Shown: positions 41,693 to 52,801 of the stretch, piece by piece
How the letters are laid out: each line of letters opens with the position of its first letter
Numbering within the stretch: the first letter of the stretch is position 1
DNA from: an uncultured Rhizobiaceae bacterium
GTDB taxonomy: Bacteria; Pseudomonadota; Alphaproteobacteria; Rhizobiales; Rhizobiaceae
Assembly: GCA_951813045.1 (NCBI GenBank)
Contig: CATOTF010000002.1
Location: 2,852,001-2,916,000, forward strand
Direction of reading: 5' to 3'
Length of the DNA stretch: 64,000 nt
Notes under the pieces: generated by a model
Told to the model about the DNA's origin: nothing
What the model saw: only the letters and a program-made list of their open reading frames with translations
Databases searched by the model: none
Position numbers and translations under genes: made by a program

Positions 41693-42589
41693 ATGCAGAG
41701 CATGGATTGGGATATTTTTAGATATGCTATCGCAGTCGCGGACTCCGGTTCTGCGGTGGCGGCTGCCAAGAGGCTGGGTGTTAACGGTAGTACGGTGTTA
41801 CGACGAATTTCCAAATTTGAGAAGGATCGCGGTATTCGATTATTCGACAGGCTTCCAACCGGATACACACCTACGCTTGAATGTGAAGCAATCCTCAAGA
41901 CAGCGCGAGAGATGCAGGAGAGTATCTCAATCGTTGACTTGGGTATTGCGGGGCAAGACCTGCGGCTTGAGGGGCAGCTATCCGTGACAACAACCGATAC
42001 ATTTCTTGAATCTGTTCTGTCGGATATCATCGTCAATTTTAGCGAAGAGAACCCCAAGATCGATATCAGTATAACAGTCACGAACGAACGGCTGAGCCTA
42101 ACCCGACGTGATGTGGACGTGGCTATTCGGGCATCCACCAGCCCTCCCGAGCACCTGATCGGGCAACGGGTCTCAGCGGTATCCTTCGCAATCTTTGGCG
42201 CCAACTCAACCATTCGAAACCTCTCCCCGCACCCAACAATTGATGATCTTAAATTTCTCCCCTGGGTTGGAACCGGTGGGTCAAACTCCGGGTCACCGGT
42301 AACCAAATGGCTGGATCACAATATCCCTGCAAAATCGATCAAGATCACCGCCGACACTTTTCCGGGGATGCGATCTTGTATTCAAATGGGGGGCATTGGG
42401 GTGCTACCCTGCTGTATTGGTGACCAAAGCAAAAACCTTCAAAGGGTGCTCCCAGCCATCAAAGAGATGGAGACGTCCTTGTGGGTTTTAGTGCATCCGG
42501 ATGTTCGAAGGTCTGCAAAGATTTCTACGTTTTCAAAGTTTGTAGCAAAAAGACTACGCGAAAAAACCACTTTACTAGCGTGTGGTTGA
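41693..42589 (+). CDS. LysR family transcriptional regulator
   Basis: 298 residues from the ATG at 41693; the track start is a TTG at 41672 and an ATG at 41702 (MDWDIFRYAIAV) fits the family N-terminus best. The HTH reads FRYAIAVADSGSAVAAAKRLGVNGSTVLRRISKFEKDRGIRLFDRL, and the rest follows the LysR effector domain. Divergent from the cytochrome pair, its likely target (inference). Confidence 0.88.
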   Translation: MQSMDWDIFRYAIAVADSGSAVAAAKRLGVNGSTVLRRISKFEKDRGIRLFDRLPTGYTPTLECEAILKTAREMQESISIVDLGIAGQDLRLEGQLSVTTTDTFLESVLSDIIVNFSEENPKIDISITVTNERLSLTRRDVDVAIRASTSPPEHLIGQRVSAVSFAIFGANSTIRNLSPHPTIDDLKFLPWVGTGGSNSGSPVTKWLDHNIPAKSIKITADTFPGMRSCIQMGGIGVLPCCIGDQSKNLQRVLPAIKEMETSLWVLVHPDVRRSAKISTFSKFVAKRLREKTTLLACG

Positions 42590-43094
42590 GTTCCAACACC
42601 AATTAAAAAATACACCAAGCTTCGATTTCGCACTTTTCTGGCTGCAACACATTTACAGGTGGGCATTTAGATAGACCAATCCATCAAGATCAACTCCGTG
42701 AATTTCCGCTTGTGACACTTCGCGCCGCCCAGCGGTTTGTCGCTCGTTGAATACTAGTCGACACCAAAATTGGTGAAAGGTCCGCTCAGCCGACATTGGC
42801 GACGGGCTGATTTAACACTATTCCCTAGACTGTAAATTCGCCGGTACGAGTTAGCTGGCCACTGATCGATTTTTCCAACCGGTACAAGCTCCAAATTTTA
42901 CACTATCCTAGGGAAGTGTAAAACGCAGCTGTGGTGCATAACCCGTAACGTTTGCACCAACGGCCAGAAACCTACAAAATCAATGCTTTAGGCTGGTTCG
43001 CATTTACGGTGCGAATTTTGTTAGTTCGCCCACGCAAATAAAGGGTAGAATTGATCTAATTCAGCTCAAAAATACCTGATACCAACTATTTCAC
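42590..43094. other. Intergenic region between convergent genes
   Basis: 500 bp without a credible gene between two converging genes. It holds the palindrome at 42896-42923 described separately and, at 42810-42822, atttaacactatt, identical to 13 bp in the loop region after hisN (38494-38506). Confidence 0.4.
42896..42923. repeat. Perfect 9-bp-arm inverted repeat
   Basis: ttttacact-N10-agtgtaaaa, with cctagg in the middle. It is not followed by a T-run on either strand, so it does not look like a terminator. An operator or small-RNA hairpin is possible; no adjacent promoter is evident. Confidence 0.4.
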
Positions 43095-44063
43095 TCACCC
43101 TTCCGCCCCTGGCACGAAGGCATCGAACGCCGCCAGCAGCTGTTCACGGATTTCATCACGTTCCTGCAGAATTTCGTGGCGTGCGCCGTTTATTGTCAGA
43201 AATGATCCTGCGCGCATTCGTTTGCCAAAATTCTCCGTCACAGATGGTGAAACAATACTGTCGCCCCCGGCGGCAATGAGTAAGGTCGGCACCGAGATTT
43301 CATTGGCATAGCCGGATGAACGAACTTTTTGCATTGCACGACAGGCTGCAAAAACCCAGCCAATGGTCGGCCCACCAACATCAATATGTGGATGTTTATC
43401 CACCAGATTTCTACTACGCTCAAATCGAACCCGGTCGCTGGTCAATTTATTGCTCGCAAATTTTTTGCGAGGCTTTGTGTTGCGTCCGCGCAGGTAAAAT
43501 CGCCCCAATCCAAAAAAAGTCAACACACCAAGAAGGCGTTGCAGCGTCGACTGTTTGAGCGGGATTTTATTCAACCCCAACAGCGGTGAGCACAGAACCA
43601 TACGGTGGATACGATTGGTCAATGCGGGCGCCCCAAGCAAGGCAACGAGCCCTCCCGTGGAATGAGCCAGAATAAAATGAGGCGGCTTGCAATCCGGCAG
43701 CGCAACTTCCGTCAAAATTGTATCCAAGTCAACGAGATATTGGTCAAAATTCTCCACATGTCCTTTCATCGGGTCCCTCAACTGCCGGTCAGAGCCCCCC
43801 TGCCCGCGCCAGTCAAAGGTCAAGACGTCGAACCCGCGATCGCGAAGGTCCGTAATGATTTCAAAATATTTTTCGATGTTCTCACTGCGCCCGTGAAGCA
43901 CGATAATTGTGCCTTTGGACGGCGAATTGGTTGTTTTCCATCGTGCAAACCGAAGCTTAACCCCATCTGGTGTATTAACCTGACCAACAACACTGTCAGG
44001 CGGAGCAGGATTATCCTTTATTGAAAAAAGGCGTTGTTGGGGGGTTGTTTGCGGCTGTTCCAT
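43095..44063 (-). CDS. Alpha/beta hydrolase, lysophospholipase/monoacylglycerol lipase type
   Basis: 322 residues. The core reads GTIIVLHGRSENIEKYFEIITDLRDRGFDVLTFDWRGQGGSDR, with the nucleophile elbow FILAHSTGGLVALLGA and late Asp and His in LLIAAGGDSIVSP and NGARHEILQE. This is the PldB/serine aminopeptidase S33 group. No signal peptide, so cytoplasmic or peripherally bound. Acts on lysophospholipids or monoacylglycerols by family knowledge. Stands alone, divergent from hsp20. Confidence 0.88.
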   Translation of the reverse strand: MEQPQTTPQQRLFSIKDNPAPPDSVVGQVNTPDGVKLRFARWKTTNSPSKGTIIVLHGRSENIEKYFEIITDLRDRGFDVLTFDWRGQGGSDRQLRDPMKGHVENFDQYLVDLDTILTEVALPDCKPPHFILAHSTGGLVALLGAPALTNRIHRMVLCSPLLGLNKIPLKQSTLQRLLGVLTFFGLGRFYLRGRNTKPRKKFASNKLTSDRVRFERSRNLVDKHPHIDVGGPTIGWVFAACRAMQKVRSSGYANEISVPTLLIAAGGDSIVSPSVTENFGKRMRAGSFLTINGARHEILQERDEIREQLLAAFDAFVPGAEG

Positions 44064-44160
44064 CGCTTGGTGCTACTGTCTTGAGACGTAACCCTCAAGG
44101 TTAAAGCGCACACTCATGCCAAAAACCTTGAACAAAGTCCCGCAATGCCCATATCCAAAC

Positions 44161-44253
44161 AGCGGAGACGCAAGTTCCGCAACCAACAGATCACCCGCCA
44201 TTGGGGGTGCTCATCAAGTTAAAAACCACAATCGCTCAAATGAGGATCGTAAT
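44161..44253 (+). promoter_or_regulatory. ROSE-like RNA thermometer in the hsp20 leader
   Basis: The leader ends in ucgcuCAAAUGaggau (44232-44247), a hairpin in which UCGCU, the UYGCU motif of ROSE elements, faces the AGGA ribosome site. Upstream hairpins are gcgga/tccgc (44162-44180) and caccc/gggtg (44192-44209). ROSE elements control small heat-shock genes in rhizobia by melting at higher temperature. I see the motif and stem; folding was not computed. Confidence 0.6.
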
Positions 44254-44721
44254 ATGAGACATGTAGACTTTAGCCCGCTTTACCGTTCAACAGTCGGTTT
44301 TGACAGACTTTTCAACCTGTTGGATTCAATGGGTCAGCCCGAACAATCCCCTCCATCCTATCCGCCGTACAATATTGAACGTACCGGCGAGAACACCTAC
44401 CGAATTTCAATGGCAATCGCCGGGTTTTCTGAAAGTGACCTGGATATTGAGGCCAAGGAAAACACCCTTCTCGTGAAGGGGAATCAGAAAACAGATGAAG
44501 AAAACGGTGGCGAAATGCTGTTCCGTGGCATTGCTTCACGCAATTTCGAGCGCCGTTTTCAACTCGCCGACCATGTGGAAGTGCGAACCGCCCATCTGGA
44601 AAACGGCCTGTTGCACATTGACCTGGTGCGGGAAATTCCCGAAGCCATGAAGGCTCGTAAGATCAATATCATCAAAAAAACGGCCAAACCAAAGCAGATC
44701 GAAGGTAAAAAGAAAGGGTAA
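44254..44721 (+). CDS. Hsp20 family small heat shock protein
   Basis: 155 residues from the ATG at 44254, after GAGGA; the track start at 44116 covers the leader. An N-terminal FSPLYRSTVGFDRLFNLLD is followed by the alpha-crystallin domain (YNIERTGENTYRISMAIAGFSESDLDIEAKENTLLVKG to HLENGLLHIDLVREIPEAMKARKINI). The basic C-terminal tail has KINII, the IxI-like anchor. ATP-independent chaperone of the IbpA/HspA class. Followed by a strong terminator. Confidence 0.93.
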   Translation: MRHVDFSPLYRSTVGFDRLFNLLDSMGQPEQSPPSYPPYNIERTGENTYRISMAIAGFSESDLDIEAKENTLLVKGNQKTDEENGGEMLFRGIASRNFERRFQLADHVEVRTAHLENGLLHIDLVREIPEAMKARKINIIKKTAKPKQIEGKKKG

Positions 44722-45118
44722 CATTCCCGGATTTTACCACGATAGACGATTCAACCGGCGCAGGGGCTAATCCCTTGTGCCGGTTTTCTTTTGCGACGGT
44801 CCAAATCAAACGGTTTTAACACCCATAACGATAGGACAGTGTCGCTTACCTACTTGTCAATTAAACTGTTCTCGTCTAGGAATTTTCCCATTGAGCGGGT
44901 AGGTTACCCAGACAATGCCAGCGAAATCAGGCAAAGCAGGCAACGCACGCCGAATTCGCAGTCGCACAATCACTCCAGATGATGTGCCGGTCCGCTTGTG
45001 CCATTTCAACCCGGCCAAAGTGTCGGAAATGCAAATAGCCACCGGTGATAACAGCCGTATAGCGAAGAGAAGAAATGTGTTCATCGTGTCTCAGATGAGC
45101 GCAGACAGGAGAATGAAG
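44722..45118. other. Region between hsp20 and gltB
   Basis: Holds the terminator of hsp20 (44753-44792) and the gltB promoter and leader. The gltB frame is open up to 44915 without looking like protein at its start; no other gene is seen. Confidence 0.4.
44753..44792 (+). terminator. Rho-independent terminator of hsp20
   Basis: aaccggcgcagggg-ctaat-cccttgtgccggtt followed by ttctttt: a long GC-rich stem with T-rich tail 31 bp after the hsp20 stop. Confidence 0.85.
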
Positions 45119-48100
45119 ATGAAAAACACGCATAATCTGTTTGATGGGTTACCCTCATCCGCAGCAGAACAGACGCTGACATCTTCAAAACAGGGCAAAA
45201 CCGACCGCAGCTCGGCAGGTGGCCTGTATGATCCCCGTAACGAGCACGACGCCTGTGGCCTCGGCTTTATCGCCAATATGAAGGGTCAAAAATCCCATAA
45301 AATCATCCAGGACGGCATCCGTATTCTCGAAAACCTAGAGCATCGCGGTGCAACCGGTGCCGACCCGCTGATGGGTGATGGCGCTGGCATGCTGGTGCAG
45401 ATTCCCCACAAGTTTTTTGCCGAAGAAATATCGGGTTTTGAACTGCCCGGAGAAGGCCAATACGGCCTTGGATTCTTCTTCATGCCTCACGATGAAGCGT
45501 TACAGGGGAAACTGAAGAAAATAATCGAAGACGCAACGTATGCAGAAGGCCACACGTTTCTCGGCTGGCGCGAAGTCCCGGTGGACAACGCCAGGCTTTC
45601 GCAAGACCCGGAAATTATGGCGGCGGAACCCGCCCACTGGCAGGGTTTCCTCGCCCGCCCGGACGGTCTGAGCGACGACGAATACGAGCGTAAACTTTAT
45701 ATATTACGCCGGGTGATCTCCAACACCGCGGCAGCTGAATCCATCGATTCTTCCGATTTTTATGCCGTGTCCATGTCGTCACGCACCGTCATCTACAAAG
45801 GCATGTTTCTCGCAGACCAGCTCGGACCATATTACGCCGACTTGCGTGATGAGCGGTTTGAATCGGCCCTTGCCATGGTTCATCAACGCTTCTCGACGAA
45901 TACTTTTCCATCGTGGAAGCTGGCTCACCCTTACCGCATGGTTGCCCACAACGGTGAGATCAACACGGTACGCGGCAACAACAATTGGATGGCGGCCAGG
46001 CAGGAAACTTTGGCGTCACCTGAATTTGGCGAAGACATTCAAAAACTCTGGCCAATCTCCGCTGAAGGCCAATCGGACACGGCTTGTTTTGATAATGCTT
46101 TGGAGCTTCTTTATCAGGGGGGCTACTCCTTGCCTCACGCCATGATGATGCTCATCCCGGAAGCCTGGGCCGGTAATCCACTGATGGATGAAGAACGCCG
46201 CTCTTTTTACGCATATCATGCGGCGATGATGGAACCCTGGGACGGCCCCGCCGCTGTGGCCTTTACCGACGGACGCCAGATTGGTGCGACACTGGACAGA
46301 AACGGCCTGCGCCCCGCCCGTTATTTCGTTCTTGACGACGACACTGTGGTATTGGCTTCCGAGGCTGGCACATTGCCTTTTGACGAAAGCAAGGTTGTTA
46401 CCAAATGGCGGTTACAACCTGGCAAAATGTTGCTGATTGACCTGGAAAAAGGGGCGATCATTTCCGACGAGGAAATCAAGAAACAGCTTTCCACCGCCAA
46501 CCCTTATGACAAATGGCTTGATGATACGCAGATCGTTCTCGAAGAACTGAAAGGCAATAAATCGTCCCCGCGCAAATATACGGGTCAGGACCTGCTCGAT
46601 GGGCAACAGGCGTTTGGTTATACGCAGGAAGATAAGAAAATCCTGCTGACTCCGATGGCGACAACCGGGCAGGAAGCGCTTGGTTCCATGGGAACCGATA
46701 CACCAATCTCGGCCATGTCGAACAAGACAAAACTGCTCTACACCTATTTCAAACAGAATTTTGCGCAAGTGACCAATCCGCCGATTGATCCGATCCGCGA
46801 AGAATCGGTCATGAGCCTGATTTCCTTCATTGGCCCGCGCCCCAACCTGTTCGACCATGAACATCAGTCTACGGAAAAACGCCTTGAAGTCCGCCAGCCG
46901 ATTTTGCGCAATTCCGACCTGCAGAAAATTCGCGACATCAGCGATATAGGCGACAATCAATTTGTCTCCCGTGTGCTCGATACGACATATAATGTGGACC
47001 ACGGTCCTCAAGGTCTGAAAGCCTGTCTCGACCGTCTTTGCGAACGGGCTGAGAAGGCGGTGAAAGGTGGTGATAATATCATCATCCTGTCAGACCGCCA
47101 GTTCAGCGCGTCCCGCGTTGCCGCCCCGGCCTTGCTGGCGACAGCGGCAGTGCACCACCATCTCATTCGCAAAGGCCTGCGCACATCGGTTGGTCTGGTG
47201 GTTGAATCGGCAGAACCTCGTGAAGTGCATCATTTTGCGGTTCTGGCCGGGTATGGCGCGGAAGCTATCAACCCTTATCTGGCTTTCGAAACCTTGGCTG
47301 AAATGCATGCCAATCATTATTTCCCCAAGGAAGTGGACGAACGCGAAGTTATCCAGCGCTTCATAAAGTCCATCAATAAGGGTTTGTTGAAAGTCATGTC
47401 GAAAATGGGAATTTCGACCTATCAATCCTATTGCGGCGCGCAGATTTTTGATGCGGTTGGCCTGTCGACACCCTTTATCGAGGAATATTTCCGCGGCACC
47501 GCCACGACAATTGAAGGCATCGGACTTGCCGAAGTCGCCAAGGAAACTTTCGAACGTCATCGCGCTGCCTATGGCGATGTGCCGGTTCTGCGCCATGCCC
47601 TTGATGTCGGCGGAGATTATGCATTGCGCCAGCGTGGTGAGAACCATGCATGGACGTCAGACGAAGTCACCAATCTGCAACATGCGGTCCGCGGCAACAG
47701 TCAGGACAGTTATCGCGCTTTTGCAAAATCTATCAATGACAATCAGGAACGCCTGCTGACCATTCGCGGTCTTTTTCGCCTGCGCCCGGCAGATGAGACC
47801 GGACGTAAACCGATTGATCTCGACAAGGTTGAGCCCGCTGCTGACATCGTCAAGCGGTTCTCCACCGGGGCCATGTCCTACGGATCGATTTCCGCCGAGG
47901 CCCATGAGAATCTCGCCATCGCCATGAACCGTATTGGCGGGCGTTCGAATACTGGTGAAGGTGGTGAAGAAATCGAACGCTTTACGCCGATGAAAAATGG
48001 CGACAGCAAACGCTCGGCCATCAAGCAGGTGGCGTCTGGTCGCTTTGGTGTCACAACGGAATATCTGGTCAATGCCGATATGATTCAGATCAAAATGGCG

Positions 48101-49840
48101 CAGGGCGCAAAGCCCGGCGAGGGCGGTCAATTACCAGGTCACAAGGTTGACGCGGTAATCGCTAAAGTGCGCCATTCGACGCAAGGGGTTGGGCTTATTT
48201 CCCCGCCACCGCACCATGATATTTACTCCATTGAAGATCTGGCACAGCTGATTTACGATTTGAAAAACGTCAATTCCGCCGCCGATATTTCTGTGAAACT
48301 CGTCTCGGAAGTGGGTGTTGGAACGGTGGCGGCAGGCGTCGCAAAAGCCCGTGCGGACCACGTAACAATTTCCGGCATGGAAGGCGGAACCGGGGCCAGT
48401 CCGCTAACGTCGATCAAACACGCGGGCTCGCCCTGGGAAATGGGCCTCGCTGAAACTCATCAGACCTTACTGAAAAACAAACTGCGGTCCCGCATTGCTG
48501 TTCAGGTTGATGGTGGATTGCGCACCGGACGCGACGTTGTAGTAGGCGCACTTTTGGGTGCAGATGAATTCGGTTTTGCCACGGCGCCACTGATCGCATC
48601 CGGCTGTATCATGATGCGCAAATGCCATCTCAACACATGCCCCGTTGGTGTTGCTACCCAGGACCCTGTACTCCGCAAACGTTTCACAGGGCAACCTGAG
48701 CATGTGATCAATTACTTCTTCTTCGTTGCCGAAGAAGTTCGCGAACTGATGGCGGAACTTGGTTTTGCAACGGTCGATGAAATGGTCGGACAACTGGACG
48801 TTCTTGACCGAGATCGCGCAGTCGACCACTGGAAAGCCAATGGTCTTGATTTCTCAAAGCTCTTTTACGACCCACAAATGGGTGATGACGTGCCGATTTT
48901 CCATTGCGAGACGCAGGTGCATCACATTGATGATATTCTGGATCGCAAATTCATCGAGCTGGCAAAACCGGCCTTGGAAAACCGTGAAGCTGTCAAAGTT
49001 GAACTCGACATTAATAATGTCAACCGTTCCGCTGGGGCTATGTTGTCAGGAGAAGTTGCAAAACGCTTTGGCCATGCGGGCCTGCCAGACGACACAATTC
49101 ATTTCAAACTGAATGGCACGACCGGACAAGCATTCGGCGCATGGGTCACCCGTGGCGTTACGCTGGAAGTGGAAGGAGAAGCCAATGATTACGTAGGCAA
49201 GGGTCTTTCAGGCGGCAAGCTGATCGTCTATCCGCCCAAAGAAGCCAAACAGATTGAAGCGGCAAGCTCCATAATTGCAGGCAACACTGTGCTCTATGGC
49301 GCCATTGAAGGGGAATGTTATTTCAGTGGTGTGGCAGGCGAACGGTTTGCGGTTCGAAATTCCGGTGCCATCGCAGTGGTTGAAGGTGTTGGCGACCACG
49401 GTTGCGAATATATGACCGGCGGTGTGGTCGCTGTACTCGGTCATACCGGGCGCAATTTTGCAGCAGGCATGTCCGGCGGCATCGCCTATGTGCTCGACGA
49501 AGACAGCACATTTGCTAAACGCTGTAACCTCGCGATGGTGGAACTGGAACCTGTTCCCGAAGAGGATGACCTGATGGAATCAGAACACCATCACGGTGGT
49601 GATATTGAACACCACGGACGTGTTGATGTGTCTTCGGACATGACACGCCATGATGACGAACGTTTGCGCCAACTGATTGAAAACCACCAACAATACACGG
49701 GATCAGTTAGAGCGGCAGAGATCCTCGACAATTGGGAAAATTACCGCCCCAAATTCGTAAAGGTCATGCCAACAGAATACCGCCGCGCATTGGCCGAAAT
49801 CGAAGCCGCCCAAATGGCGGCGGGTGTTGCAGCAGAATAA
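45119..49840 (+). CDS. gltB: Glutamate synthase [NADPH] large subunit
   Basis: Transfers the amide nitrogen of glutamine to 2-oxoglutarate, giving two glutamates. 1573 residues from the ATG at 45119; AGGAG lies 7 nt before it, while the ATG at 45113 is too near and the track start at 44915 adds 68 unlikely residues. Order: glutaminase domain with the nucleophile Cys46 in [10 protein letters not shown], exposed after processing; central domain; FMN-binding synthase domain with [12 protein letters not shown] and the 3Fe-4S motif [16 protein letters not shown]-terminal GXGXG beta-helix ([25 protein letters not shown]). Followed by gltD after 60 bp. Confidence 0.97.
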   Translation: MKNTHNLFDGLPSSAAEQTLTSSKQGKTDRSSAGGLYDPRNEHDACGLGFIANMKGQKSHKIIQDGIRILENLEHRGATGADPLMGDGAGMLVQIPHKFFAEEISGFELPGEGQYGLGFFFMPHDEALQGKLKKIIEDATYAEGHTFLGWREVPVDNARLSQDPEIMAAEPAHWQGFLARPDGLSDDEYERKLYILRRVISNTAAAESIDSSDFYAVSMSSRTVIYKGMFLADQLGPYYADLRDERFESALAMVHQRFSTNTFPSWKLAHPYRMVAHNGEINTVRGNNNWMAARQETLASPEFGEDIQKLWPISAEGQSDTACFDNALELLYQGGYSLPHAMMMLIPEAWAGNPLMDEERRSFYAYHAAMMEPWDGPAAVAFTDGRQIGATLDRNGLRPARYFVLDDDTVVLASEAGTLPFDESKVVTKWRLQPGKMLLIDLEKGAIISDEEIKKQLSTANPYDKWLDDTQIVLEELKGNKSSPRKYTGQDLLDGQQAFGYTQEDKKILLTPMATTGQEALGSMGTDTPISAMSNKTKLLYTYFKQNFAQVTNPPIDPIREESVMSLISFIGPRPNLFDHEHQSTEKRLEVRQPILRNSDLQKIRDISDIGDNQFVSRVLDTTYNVDHGPQGLKACLDRLCERAEKAVKGGDNIIILSDRQFSASRVAAPALLATAAVHHHLIRKGLRTSVGLVVESAEPREVHHFAVLAGYGAEAINPYLAFETLAEMHANHYFPKEVDEREVIQRFIKSINKGLLKVMSKMGISTYQSYCGAQIFDAVGLSTPFIEEYFRGTATTIEGIGLAEVAKETFERHRAAYGDVPVLRHALDVGGDYALRQRGENHAWTSDEVTNLQHAVRGNSQDSYRAFAKSINDNQERLLTIRGLFRLRPADETGRKPIDLDKVEPAADIVKRFSTGAMSYGSISAEAHENLAIAMNRIGGRSNTGEGGEEIERFTPMKNGDSKRSAIKQVASGRFGVTTEYLVNADMIQIKMAQGAKPGEGGQLPGHKVDAVIAKVRHSTQGVGLISPPPHHDIYSIEDLAQLIYDLKNVNSAADISVKLVSEVGVGTVAAGVAKARADHVTISGMEGGTGASPLTSIKHAGSPWEMGLAETHQTLLKNKLRSRIAVQVDGGLRTGRDVVVGALLGADEFGFATAPLIASGCIMMRKCHLNTCPVGVATQDPVLRKRFTGQPEHVINYFFFVAEEVRELMAELGFATVDEMVGQLDVLDRDRAVDHWKANGLDFSKLFYDPQMGDDVPIFHCETQVHHIDDILDRKFIELAKPALENREAVKVELDINNVNRSAGAMLSGEVAKRFGHAGLPDDTIHFKLNGTTGQAFGAWVTRGVTLEVEGEANDYVGKGLSGGKLIVYPPKEAKQIEAASSIIAGNTVLYGAIEGECYFSGVAGERFAVRNSGAIAVVEGVGDHGCEYMTGGVVAVLGHTGRNFAAGMSGGIAYVLDEDSTFAKRCNLAMVELEPVPEEDDLMESEHHHGGDIEHHGRVDVSSDMTRHDDERLRQLIENHQQYTGSVRAAEILDNWENYRPKFVKVMPTEYRRALAEIEAAQMAAGVAAE

Positions 49841-49900
49841 ATCGAACCATCGGGTTCAGGAATAGACAGGAGCGGCAAAGAACCGTTCGAGGAGAGAGTT

Positions 49901-51334
49901 ATGGGAAAAGTAACGGGATTTATGGAGATCGACCGTCAGGACCGAAAATATCGGCCTGCGTCTGATCGCACTCGCAACTACAGGGAATTTGTAATTCCAC
50001 TACCGGAACAAACGGTGCGCGACCAGGCCAGCCGTTGCATGGATTGCGGCATTCCTTTTTGTCACGACGTCAAAGGCCTGAAAGGTTGCCCGGTTAATAA
50101 TCAAATTCCTGATTGGAACGATCTGGTTTACCGTGATGAATGGGAAGAAGCGTCCCGCAATCTCCATTCAACCAATAATTTTCCCGAATTTACGGGCCGT
50201 ATCTGCCCCGCGCCATGCGAAGCATCGTGCACGCTGAACATCACCGACAGTCCGGTGACGATTAAATCCATCGAATGCGCCATCGTTGATAAAGCCTGGG
50301 AAAACGGCTGGATCACACCACAAGTGCCAACCCGCAATACCGGAAAGAAAGTGGCCGTGATTGGATCAGGCCCAGCAGGCATGGCCGCATCGCAACAATT
50401 GGCGCGGGCCGGCCATGATGTTCACCTTTATGAGAAACACCAGAAAGTCGGTGGCTTGATGCGCTACGGCATCCCGGACTTTAAATTGGAAAAAACCCAC
50501 ATAGATCGCCGGGTCGAACAGATGGAAGCCGAAGGGGTAACCGTTCACGCAGGTATCAATGTCGGTGTTGACACGCCGATACAGGAAATCGTCGATGGCC
50601 ATGATGCTGTCATCCTCTCAGGCGGTGCGGAAAAACCCCGCGACCTGCCAATTGAAGGGCGCGAACTAAAAGGCGTTCATTTTGCCATGGATTTTCTTCC
50701 TCAGCAAAACCGCCGGGTCGGTCACGAAGATAATGCCAACGCCGAACCCATTCTGGCCAGTGGCAAACATGTCGTTGTCATCGGCGGTGGCGATACAGGT
50801 TCCGACTGCATCGGAACCTCAATACGGCAGGGTGCATTGAGTGTAACTCAGCTTGAAATCATGCCCACACCACCGGACAAAGAAGATAAAATGCTGACGT
50901 GGCCAAACTGGCCGATGAAAATGCGCACCTCTTCTTCGCAAGAAGAGGGCGCAGAGCGGCAATTTTCCGTTATGACCCAACGTTTTGAAGGGGTGGATGG
51001 TCAACTGACAGAACTCCATTGCATTGGGGTCGATGAAAAATTCCAACCCGTTGAAGGCACGGAGTTTGTTCTGAAAGCCGACCTGGCACTATTGGCCATG
51101 GGTTTTGTCTCACCGATCACCGATGGCATGCTGGATGACCTTGGTGTTGAGCGGGATGGCCGCGACAATGTACAGGCCGATGTAATTTCGTACAAAACCA
51201 CCCATGAGAAAGTCTGGACCGCGGGGGATATGCGTCGCGGTCAATCTCTGGTGGTCTGGGCCATTCGCGAGGGCCGCCAATGCGCCCATGCCGTAGACAA
51301 GGCCCTTATGGGCGAAACGGTCTTACCCCGTTAG
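49901..51334 (+). CDS. gltD: Glutamate synthase small subunit
   Basis: 477 residues, ribosome site GAGGAGAG before the ATG. It oxidises NADPH and passes electrons to the large subunit. N-terminal iron-sulfur cysteines in [22 protein letters not shown] and [12 protein letters not shown]-binding [28 protein letters not shown] (near 150), NADPH-binding [16 protein letters not shown] (near 290) and the late [20 protein letters not shown]. Its last 29 bp overlap the end of the convergent DUF459 gene. Confidence 0.97.
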   Translation: MGKVTGFMEIDRQDRKYRPASDRTRNYREFVIPLPEQTVRDQASRCMDCGIPFCHDVKGLKGCPVNNQIPDWNDLVYRDEWEEASRNLHSTNNFPEFTGRICPAPCEASCTLNITDSPVTIKSIECAIVDKAWENGWITPQVPTRNTGKKVAVIGSGPAGMAASQQLARAGHDVHLYEKHQKVGGLMRYGIPDFKLEKTHIDRRVEQMEAEGVTVHAGINVGVDTPIQEIVDGHDAVILSGGAEKPRDLPIEGRELKGVHFAMDFLPQQNRRVGHEDNANAEPILASGKHVVVIGGGDTGSDCIGTSIRQGALSVTQLEIMPTPPDKEDKMLTWPNWPMKMRTSSSQEEGAERQFSVMTQRFEGVDGQLTELHCIGVDEKFQPVEGTEFVLKADLALLAMGFVSPITDGMLDDLGVERDGRDNVQADVISYKTTHEKVWTAGDMRRGQSLVVWAIREGRQCAHAVDKALMGETVLPR

Positions 51335-52655
51335 GAATTGGCCGACCGGGGCTGTTTGCTATAGATGCAACAGGCGATGTTGTCGCCTCGGGCAGCCCAT
51401 TCGAGTTTGGTGGCCAGATATAATTATCTATCCGCCCTTCACGTCGTACCGGACGGGAAGCTATATTTAGCACCGGCACTACGGGTGGTTTAACAGTACT
51501 GATAGACGCATTAATCGTGGCACCTGCAAGAACCTGATCACCATCTGCAGACGGGTCATCCAGCCGGATAACTACTGTTTTACCCGTTTTTACTGGATCG
51601 TACTCCACCGGTTTGGGTAGCTCCGGCTCTGAAAATTCGATATCTGCCCCTGCAAGGGCCGGTCCAGCGCGACCACCTAAAGCCCTCAAAATGGGGGCTT
51701 CAACATAATAAGCCAAACGTTCCTTACCGGCTTTCGTCAAATTAATTCCACCCTTGGGCCGCAACAGCACAATCTGGCCGTTAACATCCGGTCCCGAACG
51801 GGAATAATTACCATCCGCGTCGGCAAATCCGTCCCAGACATCGATAAAACTTCCGCTTTCAGCTTCCGCCGCTTTTGCGTATGTCTCATTAAAGTATAGA
51901 AAATCCTTGTTCATCGATTTAAATCGAACAGGGGGAAGGCCAACCCAGGAAAACGGCAGCCCGCTCTCTTTCAATACATTACCCAACGCAGTTACCCGCT
52001 TGGCATATTCAACATCCCATTCGGGAAGTCGTTTGTTATATCTTTTGCCACCAATTCTAATTTGCTGGCGGTCGTTTGTGCCCAACATGGCGACAACATA
52101 AGAAGGCTTATGCTCTTCAATCAACGGCTTGAGCCGTGCTGGCCAGTCAATTACATCACTGCGAACAAACCCTGACAGGCCCCGTGATTTATCGACAACT
52201 ACGATACTCCCCACATCGGCAAGTCTTTTTTCCAACCCGTCCGCTAAACCCCCAGCCAAAAAATCTCCTATAACAAGAACTTTTTTTGCATTTTCCTGCT
52301 TAACAACGACAGTAGATGCAGCCACTTTGCGCCCGTTTGACACCCTGCGGTTGCGGTTGCGGTTCGCCGTACGGCGATTCCGGCTTGCCGCACGTCGTTT
52401 GGCTTGCCGTGTCCTGCTGCGCCGGTTACCGCGACGCTTATTGCGTCGTTTGGTGACGGCTTTTCGCTTCGCTTTCTTTCGACCAAATAGAATCTTGAAA
52501 AGACCCCGTCGCTTTTTCTTTTTGGCTTGCTGTGCGTAAGCGGGGCTAATCCCCAGCACCTCAACAAAACTGCCGGTGGATGTCTGCGTTGGATTAAACG
52601 CTGACAGACCAACGCAGAGCGCTAACAGAACTAAAACGATGCGTAATTTGCGCAA
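51306..52655 (-). CDS. Exported DUF459 (SGNH hydrolase-like) protein
   Basis: 449 residues, TTG start. A signal peptide ([19 protein letters not shown]) is followed by a highly basic stretch from about residue 43 to 115 ([21 protein letters not shown]..), then the DUF459 domain: [18 protein letters not shown] (block I), [16 protein letters not shown] (block III GTND) and a late histidine-poor C-terminus. DUF459 proteins are related to SGNH hydrolases; in this one GDF replaces the GDS serine motif, so hydrolase activity is doubtful. Located in a cell-envelope gene block. The 3' end overlaps gltD. Confidence 0.85.
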   Translation of the reverse strand: MRKLRIVLVLLALCVGLSAFNPTQTSTGSFVEVLGISPAYAQQAKKKKRRGLFKILFGRKKAKRKAVTKRRNKRRGNRRSRTRQAKRRAASRNRRTANRNRNRRVSNGRKVAASTVVVKQENAKKVLVIGDFLAGGLADGLEKRLADVGSIVVVDKSRGLSGFVRSDVIDWPARLKPLIEEHKPSYVVAMLGTNDRQQIRIGGKRYNKRLPEWDVEYAKRVTALGNVLKESGLPFSWVGLPPVRFKSMNKDFLYFNETYAKAAEAESGSFIDVWDGFADADGNYSRSGPDVNGQIVLLRPKGGINLTKAGKERLAYYVEAPILRALGGRAGPALAGADIEFSEPELPKPVEYDPVKTGKTVVIRLDDPSADGDQVLAGATINASISTVKPPVVPVLNIASRPVRREGRIDNYIWPPNSNGLPEATTSPVASIANSPGRPIPNGVRPFRP

Positions 52656-52801
52656 AACTCTACTCTTTCAAACCCTGTTCATGCCGCCCTGTATTATGAC
52701 TACCTACTAGACAAACGGTGCGCAATACAACGTACTATTGAGTGATTACCACCCACACCTGCCCAAAAGAACGCTCAAAAACATGCGTAAGGGAATTTGA
52801 A

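Noticed and set aside
44915-45118. N-terminal extension of 68 residues of gltB in the ORF track
   Set aside because: A clear AGGAG precedes the ATG at 45119 and known GltB proteins start shortly before the nucleophile cysteine.
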